Positions 8,327 through 17,315 of a stretch of DNA of 64,000 bases are shown here, in pieces (within the stretch, counting starts at the first letter, position 1; every line of letters begins with the position of its first letter). The notes beneath the pieces were generated by a model that was given only the letters and a program-made list of their open reading frames with translations, made no database searches and had not been told where the DNA came from. Made by a program: the position numbers and the translations under genes. Origin of the DNA: Arthrobacter sp. FW306-2-2C-D06B. GTDB lineage: Bacteria; Actinomycetota; Actinomycetes; Actinomycetales; Micrococcaceae. The stretch lies in assembly GCF_021789175.1 (NCBI RefSeq), contig NZ_CP084560.1:4340001-4404000 (forward strand), written 5' to 3'.

Positions 8327-9154
8327 TCACTCGAAGAGCGCGTCCATGTCCGCATAACTCAGGGATCCGGCGAGGCCCGACCAGTTTCCGTCGCCGAGAA
8401 CTTCCCTTGCCAGCCTGGAGACCTTCGCATAGGCCGCCCTGGCAGTACTGCCGCCGATGCTGATTCGCCGCACACCGACGTCGTGCAATTCTCCTGGCGA
8501 CGGCGAACCCAACCCGGCCAGGGCATTGAGCGGCGCGCTGATCCGCCGGGAGAGATCGTGCAGAACATGGAGATCCGTCAAACCCGGCACGAAAATTCCG
8601 TCTGCCCCGGCCCGCTGATAGGCATCCGCACGGCGCAGCGTTTCCTCATACGCAGTGTCCGGAAACTTTCCAGACCAATAAGTGTCCGTACGCGCATTGA
8701 TGAACAGTCCGACGCCCGCATCCTCGGCCGCCTGTCTGATCAGCGCGATGCGCCTGGATTGTTCAGCGATCTCGCTCAGCGGTTGGTCCGCCGAGTCCTC
8801 GATATTGATCCCGACGGCGCCCGCGTCCAGCACCGCTCGAACGGTGGCCTGGAGTTCTTCGTCTGTACGCCCGTACCCGGTCTCGATGTCCGCAGTCACG
8901 GGCAAGCGGGTGGCCTTTGCTATCCGGGACAGCGCTTCCATCGCGAGTTGCCGCGGAAGGTGGTCCCCGTCCCGGTACCCCAGGCTCCAGGAGACTGCCG
9001 AGCTGGAGGTCGCCACCGCCGTCGCTCCCGCTTCCTCAACCATCCGCGCAGATGCCGCATCCCACGCGTTCACCAGGACCAACGGCGCATGTGGCACGGC
9101 ATGGAGCTCGTGGAAGCGGACAGCCTTGGATTCGAGCTCGGGATGTGTCGTCAT
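8327..9154 (-). CDS. Isocitrate lyase / phosphoenolpyruvate mutase family enzyme
   Basis: The 275-residue protein has the TIM-barrel signatures of the PEP mutase/methylisocitrate lyase family: LVNAWDAASARMVEEAGA near the N-terminus, VTADIETGYG (Mg-binding acid), VGINIEDS and FINARTDTY. The KKCGH-type catalytic loop of true isocitrate lyases is absent, so this belongs to the diverse carboxyphosphonoenolpyruvate mutase-like or oxaloacetate-hydrolase-like branch. The start MTTHPELESK has GAGGAAGG upstream and is preferred over an ATG 19 codons earlier. The reaction is probably C-C or P-C bond lysis on a 2-oxoacid; the exact substrate is unknown. It diverges from an aminotransferase gene. Confidence 0.88.
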   Translation of the reverse strand: MTTHPELESKAVRFHELHAVPHAPLVLVNAWDAASARMVEEAGATAVATSSSAVSWSLGYRDGDHLPRQLAMEALSRIAKATRLPVTADIETGYGRTDEELQATVRAVLDAGAVGINIEDSADQPLSEIAEQSRRIALIRQAAEDAGVGLFINARTDTYWSGKFPDTAYEETLRRADAYQRAGADGIFVPGLTDLHVLHDLSRRISAPLNALAGLGSPSPGELHDVGVRRISIGGSTARAAYAKVSRLAREVLGDGNWSGLAGSLSYADMDALFE

Positions 9155-9230
9155 GGCTCTATTCCAGCCTTCCTCCGTCACTACGTAAAGCGCTTCGCAC
9201 CGCGAATCCAAAATTTGGGATGAAACATCC

Positions 9231-9247
9231 GTTGCTCAATTGGCAAC
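9231..9247 (+). promoter_or_regulatory. Inverted repeat in the -35 region of the aminotransferase promoter
   Basis: GTTGC (9231-9235) and GCAAC (9243-9247) form perfect 5-base arms around a 7-base centre. It lies where the -35 region of the downstream promoter would be, so it could be an operator. Confidence 0.4.
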
Positions 9248-9256
9248 TCCGGGGAG

Positions 9257-9262
9257 TATCCT
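9257..9262 (+). promoter_or_regulatory. Leaderless -10 element of the aminotransferase gene
   Basis: TATCCT ends six bases before the GTG start at 9269, which has no close ribosome site. This supports the GTG as the true start. Confidence 0.6.
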
Positions 9263-9268
9263 TTCAAT

Positions 9269-10576
9269 GTGACCCACGAAACATTGGATGCCGGGCCCGA
9301 GTTGCCCGCGGAAGCAATCGACGCAATAGAGCGAGCAGCAACTGCCGCCCACCGCCACGAGGAACTTTTCTCGGAGCGCGCCGCCAACATCAAGCAATCC
9401 GCCGTGCGTGACGTCTTCGACATTTCAATGCGGCCGGGACTCGTCTCCCTCGCCGGCGGAAATCCTTATCTGCAGTCCCTGCCCCTCGAGAAGCTCGGCC
9501 AAACCGCGGCACGCATCATCGCGGAAGAAGGCATGACGGCGCTGCAGTATGGTGGCGGCCAAGGCACCGAGGAACTACGCACCCAGATTTGCGAGATCAT
9601 GGCCGCGGAGGGCATCTTGGACGCCCGGCCGGAGAACGTGGTGATCACGGCGGGTTCGCAGTCGGCCCAGGACGTGGCCACGAAGGTCTTCTGCAACCCT
9701 GGCGACGTCGTCCTCGTGGAAAACCCCACCTATGTGGGCGCACTGAACACCTTCGAGGCGTACCAAGTCCAGGTTGAGACAGTGGACATGGACGACGACG
9801 GCTTGGTCCCGGAGCTCCTGGAAGCGAAGATCGCGGCGCTTCAGGCCGAGGGCAAGACCATCAAGTTCCTCTACACGATCCCCAACTTCAACAACCCCTC
9901 CGGCATCACACTCGCTCCGGCGAGGCGTCAGCGAATCGTCGATATATGCCGCAATGCGAATATCCTTGTTCTCGAGGACAACCCCTACGGCCTTTTGCGC
10001 TTCGACGGCAACCCGCTGGAACCAATGCGGGCCGCGAACGAGCATGACGTCATCTACATGGGCTCGTTCTCCAAGATCTTTGCCCCCGGACTGCGAATCG
10101 GATGGGCCCTGGTACCCGAGCATTTGCAGCGGCGCTTCTACCTGGCCTCTGAAGCAGTGACGCTGTGTCCTCCCACCCTGAACCAGATGATCATCTCGGC
10201 ATATCTTCGGGATTACGACTGGCGCGGGCAGATTGACACTTACCGGGCCCTGTACGAGGAACGCTGCAACGCCCTGCTGGTGGCGTTGGAAGAGCACATG
10301 CCTTCCGGCCTCAGCTGGACCAGACCCGAGGGCGGCTTCTTCGTCTGGGTCACCCTGCCCGACGGCGTCGACACGTATCCACTGCTCAAGAAGGCAATCG
10401 AGGCAGGGGTCGTGTTCATCCCCGGCGCGGCGTTCACGCACTCTGACGAACCATCCAACAAACTGAGGTTGGCTTTCAGCGCAGTGCCACCGGAGTCCAT
10501 CGCCGAAGGCGTCCGCCGATTGGCGCCGGTTTTGCAAGAAGCCATTGATGTCATCAGCAAAGGAGCAGATATATGA
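9269..10576 (+). CDS. PLP-dependent aminotransferase, LysN/2-aminoadipate-type class I/II
   Basis: This 435-residue fold-type I aminotransferase keeps the substrate-proximal SLAGGNP motif, the GSQSAQDVATKVF cofactor-anchoring motif, LVENPTYVG, NFNNPSG and the PLP-binding Lys269 in GSFSKIFAPGLRIGW. These features resemble the LysN / 2-aminoadipate aminotransferase and valine-pyruvate-type branch. It lacks the N-terminal DNA-binding domain of MocR regulators. Substrates are probably branched, aromatic or aminoadipate amino acids. The stop overlaps the start of a universal stress protein gene (ATGA), so the two are translationally coupled. Confidence 0.9.
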   Translation: MTHETLDAGPELPAEAIDAIERAATAAHRHEELFSERAANIKQSAVRDVFDISMRPGLVSLAGGNPYLQSLPLEKLGQTAARIIAEEGMTALQYGGGQGTEELRTQICEIMAAEGILDARPENVVITAGSQSAQDVATKVFCNPGDVVLVENPTYVGALNTFEAYQVQVETVDMDDDGLVPELLEAKIAALQAEGKTIKFLYTIPNFNNPSGITLAPARRQRIVDICRNANILVLEDNPYGLLRFDGNPLEPMRAANEHDVIYMGSFSKIFAPGLRIGWALVPEHLQRRFYLASEAVTLCPPTLNQMIISAYLRDYDWRGQIDTYRALYEERCNALLVALEEHMPSGLSWTRPEGGFFVWVTLPDGVDTYPLLKKAIEAGVVFIPGAAFTHSDEPSNKLRLAFSAVPPESIAEGVRRLAPVLQEAIDVISKGADI

Positions 10577-11001
10577 GCGGAATAGTCCTCGTCGGAGTCG
10601 ACGGCAGCGCAACAGCAAGGCGGGCCGCCGATTCGGCAAAGAATTTGGCGACCGCACTGGGCGCGGAACTGCGCGTCATCACCGCTTTTGAAGGCGCCCA
10701 CGTGGAGGTCGTCGAAAGCGGAGGCGACAAGTGGATTCTCTCCGACGCCGACGCGGCGGAGAAGGTCGCCAGCAAAGTTGCCGCGGAACTCGCCTCCGAG
10801 CAATTGACCACCAGCTACGGAGCCGTCTTCGGAAAAGCCGGAGAGGCCCTGGTCAAGGAAGCCGAACGAGTGGGTGCCCAAGTGATCGTGGTCGGCAACC
10901 GCCGCATGCAGGGACTGGCCAGGGTCCTCGGCAGCGTTGCCAACACGGTGGCGCACAACGCGCCGTGCGACGTCTACATCGCCAAGACGGACGAACCTTA
11001 A
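10573..11001 (+). CDS. Universal stress protein (UspA family)
   Basis: This 142-residue single-domain Usp protein starts ILVGVDGSATARRAADSA, with the acidic residue that contacts the nucleotide ribose. It ends with the ATP-binding loop GNRRMQGLARVLGSVANTVAHNAPCDVYI, so it should bind ATP. It is coupled by a 4-base overlap to the aminotransferase. The function is stress adaptation in the cytoplasm; no specific target can be read. Confidence 0.93.
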   Translation: MSGIVLVGVDGSATARRAADSAKNLATALGAELRVITAFEGAHVEVVESGGDKWILSDADAAEKVASKVAAELASEQLTTSYGAVFGKAGEALVKEAERVGAQVIVVGNRRMQGLARVLGSVANTVAHNAPCDVYIAKTDEP

Positions 11002-11156
11002 GGGACTCCCCGGCCCCGGGGCTTTGACGGGGATCACGCGTTGTGGTGGGCGGTCTCACCCCGATTTTGGCCGTGCGGCTAGGACGCCGCCGGTAAAATT
11101 GAGGTGGCCCCCAAGGGCGCGAGCCGCCCATCACAACAACCCGTAGGGGATCCCTT

Positions 11157-11495
11157 TTGCTTACTCTGCAGCCGCGCCAACGCGTCGGACACGACATTCT
11201 GCTCGCCCGCCATGGCAACCACATCAGCTCCATGCGCTTCGACCGGGCAAATGACCGCATCGTGGCACTTCTCGACGACGGCTCGGTAGACAGCGCTCCG
11301 AACATGATCTCTCCGCTGCTCCAGATGCCGGAGACGTTCCGAAGCATCCTACGCTCCGACTGGAAACTGTTGCTCGTGGTTGCTTCCGCGATGCTCGCCG
11401 TCGGAGCCCTGGCCATGGTGCTGTCCTTTGGCATGATCGGCAGCATGAGCGACCAGCAACTGCGCGACCTCGCGCTCAGCTACACGTCCTACTAG
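11157..11495 (+). CDS. Small single-span membrane protein, hypothetical
   Basis: This 112-residue ORF starts with TTG, with an AGGGGAT purine stretch about eight bases upstream. The N-terminal 60 residues are soluble (GHDILLARHGNHISSMRFDR then RIVALLDDGSVDSAP). One membrane segment lies at about 72-95 (WKLLLVVASAMLAVGALAMVL). I do not recognise the family. Its stop overlaps the stop of the converging PAP2 gene by a few bases. Codon bias supports it as real, but the TTG start is a weak point. Confidence 0.6.
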   Translation: MLTLQPRQRVGHDILLARHGNHISSMRFDRANDRIVALLDDGSVDSAPNMISPLLQMPETFRSILRSDWKLLLVVASAMLAVGALAMVLSFGMIGSMSDQQLRDLALSYTSY

Positions 11496-12166
11496 CTCAA
11501 CCAACCGCGGAGGACCCACCAAAGTCCTGCGATGACCACCCCGCCGAACAACGAACCGGCGATGACCTGGCCGCGGGTATGGTCCCGTAGGACGACGCGG
11601 GACCAGCCGACGGCCGGAACCAGAAGCAGTAGCGGCAACCAAGCCGGCCCGAACATGAGGGCCACCATGACTGCCGCCGCGGAAATTGCCGAGGCATGGC
11701 CGCTGATTTTCCACAGAAGGCTGACTGCGGCCAACACCGTGATGCCGCCAATCAGGGCAAGGATCATCACTGAAACGCTCGTCGGGGCGTGGATCAGATT
11801 GAGGACCAACAGCCCCACGACCACGGACACGAGCGCTAGCATCAGCAAGGGCGCACGTTCCTTGCGATCGCTGACGTGGTGGTCGCTGAGTTTGCCGAGC
11901 TTCACCATAAGCAGGACGTAGGCCAGCGGCAGCACACACACAAAGAGCGCCGCCAGGACACCGAACCATATCGTCCCCGGGAAACCCGGCTGCACCGCAG
12001 GGCTGATGAGCAGCAAGGCGGTCACGACGGCGGGCGGCTGGAAGACTTCCGTCAGGACCCTGGCAACACGGCGCCGGGCCCCAACGCCGCTCTGCTCTCC
12101 CCCAATGCCGCTCTGCCCTCCCCTTATGCCGCTCTGCCCTCCCCTTATGCCGCTCTGCTTAGTCAA
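11492..12166 (-). CDS. PAP2-superfamily membrane protein
   Basis: About 224 residues with five to six membrane segments, carrying a recognisable but variant PAP2 phosphatase signature. The K-x-DR-x-ERAP stretch ([15 protein letters not shown]) corresponds to motif 1, the conserved SGH ([11 protein letters not shown]) to motif 2, and [16 protein letters not shown] to motif 3, where Q replaces the usual acidic residue after the catalytic His. This variant is common in actinobacteria. A lipid-phosphate substrate is likely. The only in-frame start before the core is TTG at 12166, overlapping the E2 stop region. The first 30 residues are then encoded by a 21-bp tandem repeat (QSGIRGG units). Confidence 0.72.
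   Translation of the reverse strand: MTKQSGIRGGQSGIRGGQSGIGGEQSGVGARRRVARVLTEVFQPPAVVTALLLISPAVQPGFPGTIWFGVLAALFVCVLPLAYVLLMVKLGKLSDHHVSDRKERAPLLMLALVSVVVGLLVLNLIHAPTSVSVMILALIGGITVLAAVSLLWKISGHASAISAAAVMVALMFGPAWLPLLLLVPAVGWSRVVLRDHTRGQVIAGSLFGGVVIAGLWWVLRGWLS
12079..12162 (-). repeat. Four tandem 21-bp repeats between E2 and PAP2 genes
   Basis: Four consecutive 21-base units (minus-strand core AGAGCGGCATAAGGGGAGGGC) run from the E2 stop codon into the PAP2 frame. The two units nearest the E2 stop differ by few bases and the two distal ones have drifted. Because 21 is a multiple of three, the array reads as heptads of the type QSGIRGG. Each unit also contains GGGGAG, a plausible ribosome-binding sequence. 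Confidence 0.85.
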
Positions 12167-13718
12167 GCAGCAGAGCCGGCTCTTCGAGAATGGACGCGAC
12201 GTCGGCCATGAAGCGGGCAGAGAGGTCCCCGTCCACCACCCGGTGATCGAACGAGCCGCCGAGCGTTGTGATCCAGCGGGGGATGACCTCGCCGTCGAGC
12301 ACCCAAGGCTTTTGCTTGATGGTGCCGAATGCGACGATCGCCACCTCGCCCGGGTTGATGATGGGCGTTCCGGTGTCGATACCGAGGGCGCCAACGTTCG
12401 TGATGGTCAGCGAGCCGCCCTGCATCTGCGCGGGCTGGGTCTTGCCCGCGCGTGCCGTACTGGCCAGCTCGTTGAGCGCGAGGGCCAGTTCCTTGAGGGA
12501 AAGGTCCTGGGCATCCTTGATATTCGGCACCATGAGCCCGCGCGGGGTTGCTGCGGCAATACCGAGGTTCATGTAGTGCTTGACGTGGATCTCCGCATTG
12601 CCGTTGCCGTCGGCGTTCTCTACCCAGGTCGCGTTAACGCTCGGATTGCGGGCGGCCGCCCAAATCACGGCCTTCGAGAGGATCAGCAGCGGCGATACCT
12701 TGATGCCCTCAAAGTCCCTGGAGGCCTTGAGCCGCTTGACGAATTCCATGGTGCGGCTGGCATCGACATCAACGAAGATGCTCACGTGCGGTGCTGTGAA
12801 GGCCGACTCCACCATGGCCTTGGCTGTAGCTTTGCGGACGCCCTTGACGGGGATCCGTTCCACCCGCTGATCCTGCGGCTTCTTGGACGCACCCCAGAAC
12901 CTGTCTGCCTGGTCCACCTCGGCGTCGCGCTGCGACTGGTAGCTGACCAAGTCCTCGCGGGTCACTTCGCCGCGGGCTCCCGTGGGAACGACGTCGGCCA
13001 GGTCAATCCCGAGTTCACGGGCGATCTTGCGCACCGGAGGCTTGGCCAACACCCGATTGACGAGGCCACTGACCGTTGCACCAAGGCCGGTGAGACCCGG
13101 TGCTTGGCTTGCAGGTGCCTGGCTTGCGGCTCCCCGGCTAGCCGCGGGCTGCTGGGCGGCAACAAGCGGTACCGCCGGAGCAGTGGGCTCGACGACGGCG
13201 GCAGCTGCGGGTGCCGAGCTCGGGGCGGCCGCGGTGACGGCGGTAGCGCCTTCCGGGCGCTTGCGCGGGCGGCGCTTGACGGCGTCGGCCTTGGGGCCTG
13301 AGCCGACCAGCGGGCCGCCGGCTAGACCGCCGTCGGAGGTTCCGGCGTCGGCGGGCAACTTGCCGTACATCGAGGCTTCGAAGACCTGTTCCGCTGCGGG
13401 CGCGGCAGGCGGCGCGGAGGATGACCCGGCGGCGCTCGGAGCCGCCGGCGCCTGGGTGGGCTCCGGTCCTCCCGGCGCATTGTCCGAAATACCGATAATC
13501 GCGGTCCCTACTTCAACCGTGATGCCTTCGGCAACGAGCAGCTCCGCCACCGTCCCGGCATACGGGGACGGCAATTCCACGAGGGACTTGGCGGTCTCGA
13601 TCTCGCAGATGACGTCGTTGATGGCCACGGTGTCGCCGGGCTTGACCTTCCAGGAGACGATTTCCGCCTCGGTCAGGCCTTCGCCGACATCCGGCAGGTT
13701 GAATTTCTTAACAGTCAC
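12159..13718 (-). CDS. Dihydrolipoamide acyltransferase E2 of 2-oxoacid dehydrogenase (probably branched-chain)
   Basis: This 519-residue E2 has a single lipoyl domain (residues 1-77, lipoylated Lys44 in [12 protein letters not shown]), then a long Ala/Pro linker. A peripheral-subunit-binding domain follows at about 215-255 ([22 protein letters not shown]). The C-terminal catalytic acyltransferase domain ends with the active-site [10 protein letters not shown]. It transfers acyl groups from E1 to CoA. It is the third gene of an E1alpha-E1beta-E2 operon. Actinobacteria normally use a homodimeric AceE for pyruvate, so a two-subunit E1 points to branched-chain 2-oxoacids. No E3 is encoded here. 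The symbol bkdB or bkdC would depend on the naming scheme. Confidence 0.92.
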   Translation of the reverse strand: MTVKKFNLPDVGEGLTEAEIVSWKVKPGDTVAINDVICEIETAKSLVELPSPYAGTVAELLVAEGITVEVGTAIIGISDNAPGGPEPTQAPAAPSAAGSSSAPPAAPAAEQVFEASMYGKLPADAGTSDGGLAGGPLVGSGPKADAVKRRPRKRPEGATAVTAAAPSSAPAAAAVVEPTAPAVPLVAAQQPAASRGAASQAPASQAPGLTGLGATVSGLVNRVLAKPPVRKIARELGIDLADVVPTGARGEVTREDLVSYQSQRDAEVDQADRFWGASKKPQDQRVERIPVKGVRKATAKAMVESAFTAPHVSIFVDVDASRTMEFVKRLKASRDFEGIKVSPLLILSKAVIWAAARNPSVNATWVENADGNGNAEIHVKHYMNLGIAAATPRGLMVPNIKDAQDLSLKELALALNELASTARAGKTQPAQMQGGSLTITNVGALGIDTGTPIINPGEVAIVAFGTIKQKPWVLDGEVIPRWITTLGGSFDHRVVDGDLSARFMADVASILEEPALLLD

Positions 13719-13774
13719 TTGTGTCCTCGATCTCGGCTGGCCCGTCCGCTTGGCGGCGGGTGCAATCAGGGCGG

Positions 13775-14755
13775 CTAGTAGGCCAGGGAACGGTCCAGGG
13801 CTTCGAGGATCTTGTCGATATCCGGCAAGTAGTCCTCTTCCACCTTGGCCACGGGATACGGCATGTGGAAGCCGCCCACGCGGATTACCGGAGCCTCAAG
13901 GTGCAAGAAGGCACGCTCACTGATCCGGGCAGCGATCTCGCCGCCGATCCCCCCGAATGTCGGGGCTTCATGGGCAACGATCAAGCGGCCGGTCTTCTTG
14001 ACGGAAGCGGTGACGGTGTCGAAGTCGATGGGGGAAATCGAGCGCAGGTCGATCACCTCGATGCTTCGCCCGTCCTCTTCCGCGGCGGCTGCGGCGGCCA
14101 GGGCGACCGGCACCAGCGGACCGTAAGCCACGATGGTGGCGTCGGAGCCTTCGCGCAGGACGTGCGCCTGGAACGGGTCCGACGCCGGTCCCGGGTTTTC
14201 GATGTCCACCTCGCCCTTGAGCCAGTAGCGGCGCTTGGGTTCGAAGAAGATGACCGGGTCCGTGCAGTCAACGGCCTGCTGGATCATCCAGTAGGCATCG
14301 TGGGCATTGGACGGGGTGATGATGCGCAGGCCCGCGGTGTGGGCGAACAGCGCTTCCGGTGATTCCGAGTGATGTTCGATCGAGCCGATGCCGCCACCGT
14401 AAGGAATGCGGATGACCACGGGAACAGTCAGCTTGCCTCCGCTGCGCGAGTGCATCTTGGCCAATTGCGTGGTGATCTGGTTGAAACCGGGGAAGACAAA
14501 ACCATCGAACTGGATCTCGCAGACGGGACGGTAGCCCCGCAAGGCCAGACCAATGGCAGTGCCGACGATACCGGACTCAGCCAGCGGGGTATCAACCACC
14601 CGGTCTGCGCCGAACTCCCTAATGAGTCCGTCGGTCACGCGATAGACACCGCCCAGCGGCCCGATGTCTTCGCCCATGAGCAAGGACTTGGGGTTGTTGG
14701 TGAGCGACGCCCGAAGGCCTTCGTTGATGGCCTTGGCTATGGTCATGGTGGTCAT
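13775..14755 (-). CDS. 2-oxoacid dehydrogenase E1 beta subunit (probably branched-chain)
   Basis: The 326-residue protein has the transketolase-like pyrimidine-binding domain ([19 protein letters not shown], then [15 protein letters not shown]) and the C-terminal domain ([16 protein letters not shown]). Length and motifs match the beta chains of BCKDH/PDH-type E1. It forms an alpha2beta2 E1 with the upstream gene and decarboxylates 2-oxoacids using thiamine diphosphate. Its ATG overlaps the E1alpha stop by one base (TGATG), which indicates translational coupling. E2 follows after 56 bases. Confidence 0.94.
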   Translation of the reverse strand: MTTMTIAKAINEGLRASLTNNPKSLLMGEDIGPLGGVYRVTDGLIREFGADRVVDTPLAESGIVGTAIGLALRGYRPVCEIQFDGFVFPGFNQITTQLAKMHSRSGGKLTVPVVIRIPYGGGIGSIEHHSESPEALFAHTAGLRIITPSNAHDAYWMIQQAVDCTDPVIFFEPKRRYWLKGEVDIENPGPASDPFQAHVLREGSDATIVAYGPLVPVALAAAAAAEEDGRSIEVIDLRSISPIDFDTVTASVKKTGRLIVAHEAPTFGGIGGEIAARISERAFLHLEAPVIRVGGFHMPYPVAKVEEDYLPDIDKILEALDRSLAY

Positions 14756-15963
14756 CAGTTGCCTGTCCCCTCTTCCTCGTCGCCTTCGAATCCGGCGGAG
14801 TATTCCTCGAACCAGGCAAGTTCCTCGGCCACCAGCGGGTGCGGTTCGGCATAGACCCCGGCGAACGACTCACGGAAGTTCGGGCCCCGCAAATTTTGGG
14901 TGGTGCTACGGACATGGGCAGCGAGTTTGTCGCCGTCGGCCCTGACTTGCTCAAAGAAAGCTTCGTCGGCCAGGCCCTCGTTGCGGAGGTACTTCTCCAA
15001 GCGATCCAAGGGATCCTTGCCCCGCCACGCGGTTTCTTCGGCGGATTCACGGTACTTGGTGGGGTCGTCCGCCGTGGTGTGGGCACCAACACGATAGGTA
15101 TATGCCTCAATGAGCACCGGACCGCGGCCTTCGCGTGCGTGTTCAAGCGCCCACTCAGTGACCGCATGGACGGCGATGACGTCGTTGCCGTCCACCCGGA
15201 TACCCGGGAAGCCGTACCCCTTGGCCCTGTTGAACAGCGGAACCTTCGTCTGGACTTCGGTGGGGACTGAGATGGCCCAGTGGTTGTTCTGGCAGAAGAA
15301 CACCACGGGAGCGTTGTAGGACGCCGCGAACACCATGGATTCGTGGACGTCGCCTTCGGAGCTGGCACCATCGCCGAAGTAGGCCACGACCGCAGCCTTC
15401 GGATCGTTGGAACCATTGGCTTCCGCGAGCTTCTGGTCCCGCTGGATTCCCATGGCATAACCAACGGAATGCAGGGTCTGCGCCGCAAGCACGAGGGTGT
15501 AGAGATGGAAGTTGTTCTCGGTCGGATCCCAGCCACCATTGGAAATTCCGCGGAACAGCTTCAGGAGTTCCGCCAAGTCCACATCGCGGGTCAATGCAAC
15601 GCCATGTTCCCGGTATGTGGGGAAAATGTAATCCTGCCGTTGAGTGGCGCGTCCGGAACCGATCTGGGCTGCCTCCTGGCCGGTGAGGGGAACCCAAAGC
15701 GCCAGCTCGCCCTGGCGCTGAAGGGCTGTGGCCTCCTGGTCGAAGCGGCGGACCTTGGCCATGTCGGCGTAGAAGCCCCGGAGCTGCTCAGGATCAAGGC
15801 GCTTGGCGTAGTCCGAGAAGACGGGATCTGTCCCTAGCTTGCCGTCCGGCCCCAGCAGCTGGATCATCTCGGCAGCGGGATCGCCTGAAGCGCCTCCCGC
15901 AGGAGACTGCTGACCCAGTCCTGTTCCGTTGATCCCGGGGGTGGGCAATTCAGTTGCGCCCAT
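14755..15963 (-). CDS. 2-oxoacid dehydrogenase E1 alpha subunit (probably branched-chain)
   Basis: This 402-residue protein starts MGATELPTPG with AAGGAG seven bases upstream; an in-frame ATG at 16047 lies inside the upstream palindrome and is rejected. The thiamine diphosphate motif is clear: AYFGDGASSEGDVHESMVFA through NNHWAIS. The phosphorylation-loop-like region HTTADDPTKYR is also present. It is the first gene of the E1alpha-E1beta-E2 operon. A 38-bp palindrome 50 bases upstream suggests tight transcriptional control, as expected for branched-chain amino acid catabolism. Confidence 0.94.
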   Translation of the reverse strand: MGATELPTPGINGTGLGQQSPAGGASGDPAAEMIQLLGPDGKLGTDPVFSDYAKRLDPEQLRGFYADMAKVRRFDQEATALQRQGELALWVPLTGQEAAQIGSGRATQRQDYIFPTYREHGVALTRDVDLAELLKLFRGISNGGWDPTENNFHLYTLVLAAQTLHSVGYAMGIQRDQKLAEANGSNDPKAAVVAYFGDGASSEGDVHESMVFAASYNAPVVFFCQNNHWAISVPTEVQTKVPLFNRAKGYGFPGIRVDGNDVIAVHAVTEWALEHAREGRGPVLIEAYTYRVGAHTTADDPTKYRESAEETAWRGKDPLDRLEKYLRNEGLADEAFFEQVRADGDKLAAHVRSTTQNLRGPNFRESFAGVYAEPHPLVAEELAWFEEYSAGFEGDEEEGTGN

Positions 15964-16011
15964 TCCGTCTCCTTGCCTGCCGCAGCCCGATGCTGAGCAA
16001 TATTCGCTGAT

Positions 16012-16049
16012 ATATGCCGATTTCGGAATGCATTCCGGAATCGGCATAT
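16012..16049 (-). promoter_or_regulatory. 38-bp palindromic operator upstream of the BCKDH operon
   Basis: Positions 16012-16049 form a 19+19 palindrome with one mismatch (T16023 opposite G16038) and no spacer. Half-site: ATATGCCGATTYCGGAATG. It lies 49 bases upstream of the E1alpha start. A site this long and symmetric is likely a dimer or tetramer operator. The regulator is not adjacent; Lrp/AsnC or BkdR types are candidates by analogy with other bkd operons. Confidence 0.75.
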
Positions 16050-16059
16050 CTTGGCTTTC

Positions 16060-16087
16060 GTCCCTTACTTTATCCGCAGTAAGGGAC
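16060..16087 (-). other. Perfect 10-bp inverted repeat between hisC/pat and the E1alpha operator
   Basis: GTCCCTTACT (16060-16069) pairs with AGTAAGGGAC (16078-16087) around an 8-base loop, 20 bases after the aminotransferase stop. It may terminate that gene. No U-run follows on the minus strand, so a second operator is equally possible. Confidence 0.5.
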
Positions 16088-16107
16088 GCAGGGGCATTTG
16101 TTAACCG

Positions 16108-17226
16108 CTAGGAAGGTTGCGGCGCTTTTGTATAGGACGCACAGAGTTCCAGGAATCGGGTATTGGCCTCGACTTCTCCGATGCTGACCCGGACGCCTTC
16201 GTTGCCGAAGGCCCGTACGGACAACGCCCGCTCGCCTGCTAGTCCGGCAAATTCGGCGCTATTCTCCCCAAGATTCAGCCACACGAAGTTGCCTTGGGCC
16301 TCGGGCACGAACCATCCCAGCTCCCGGAGTCCTGCGGTAACCCGGTCCCGCTCGTCAACCAGGCTTTGTACCCTCTCCACAACCTGGTCGAAATTCTCCA
16401 ACGAAGTAATAGCGGCACGTTCGGCAATCTGCGAGACGGCGAACGGTGTGGCAGTGACGCGCAGGTGCTGGGTGAGGTCCGGACCGGAAACGCTGTATCC
16501 AACGCGCAGCCCCGCCAGGCCGTGAGCCTTGGAAAACGTGCGGAGGACCACGACATTGGGGTACTTGCGGTACAGCTTGATGCCGTCAACGGCGTTCTCG
16601 TTCCTGACGAACTCCTGGTAGGCCTCATCGATAACAACGACGACGCCCGCCGGCACTGACTGAATGAACCGCTCGGTTTCCTCGGCGGTGAGGATGGGAC
16701 CCGTGGGGTTGTTCGGCGTGCAAAGCAAAATCACCTTGGTGCGGACGGTGACGGCGGCCGCCATCGCCTCGAGATCGTGGCGCCCGTCGGAAAGCAACGG
16801 GATCTGGACGCTGTCGGCCCCGGCCAGCCCCACGCAGATCGGGTAGGCCTCGAACGAGCGCCAGGCATAGATAACCTCATCGGCCTTGCCGTCGTGGTTT
16901 TGGCCGGCGAAGGTGGCAAGGATCTGGTTCAGGGCACCGAGGCTTCCGGCTCCGGTGACGACGTCGTCAGCGGGGATTCCCAGGAAGTCGGCGAGCGCCG
17001 TGCGCAGCTTGGTGGACAAGGGGTCCGGGTATCGGTTGATGTCCGACTGATCAGCGATTGCCTGCAGCACCGCGGGAATCGGGGGTAGCGGGTTTTCATT
17101 GGACGACAGTTTGTAACTGGTCAGGCCCTCTATTGCTACGGGAGGCTTCCCTGCAGCATATTTGGGGAGCCTGTCCACAACCGGGCGGGGACGCACGCCC
17201 TCCGGTGCGTTGTCAGAAGAATTCAT
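16108..17226 (-). CDS. pat: Histidinol-phosphate / aromatic aminotransferase (HisC2/Pat type)
   Basis: This 372-residue fold-type I aminotransferase has the HisC signature: KLSSNENPLPP near the N-terminus, ILLCTPNNPTGP, VVIDEAYQEF, and PLP Lys233 in LRTFSKAHGLAGLRVGY. In actinobacteria a second HisC paralogue outside the his operon usually acts on phenylalanine, tyrosine or histidinol phosphate (called Pat). Nothing else of histidine synthesis is nearby, which favours the aromatic role. It is upstream of, and on the same strand as, the BCKDH operon, but a palindrome and a hairpin separate them. Confidence 0.88.
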   Translation of the reverse strand: MNSSDNAPEGVRPRPVVDRLPKYAAGKPPVAIEGLTSYKLSSNENPLPPIPAVLQAIADQSDINRYPDPLSTKLRTALADFLGIPADDVVTGAGSLGALNQILATFAGQNHDGKADEVIYAWRSFEAYPICVGLAGADSVQIPLLSDGRHDLEAMAAAVTVRTKVILLCTPNNPTGPILTAEETERFIQSVPAGVVVVIDEAYQEFVRNENAVDGIKLYRKYPNVVVLRTFSKAHGLAGLRVGYSVSGPDLTQHLRVTATPFAVSQIAERAAITSLENFDQVVERVQSLVDERDRVTAGLRELGWFVPEAQGNFVWLNLGENSAEFAGLAGERALSVRAFGNEGVRVSIGEVEANTRFLELCASYTKAPQPS

Positions 17227-17315
17227 GGCACCAGCCTACTTGCAGGGCTTCGGGCCGTGCTGGAAGCCCTCCGGCCTGTGCACGTGAAAACCGGCGCATG
17301 TGAAAGCATGGGCGT

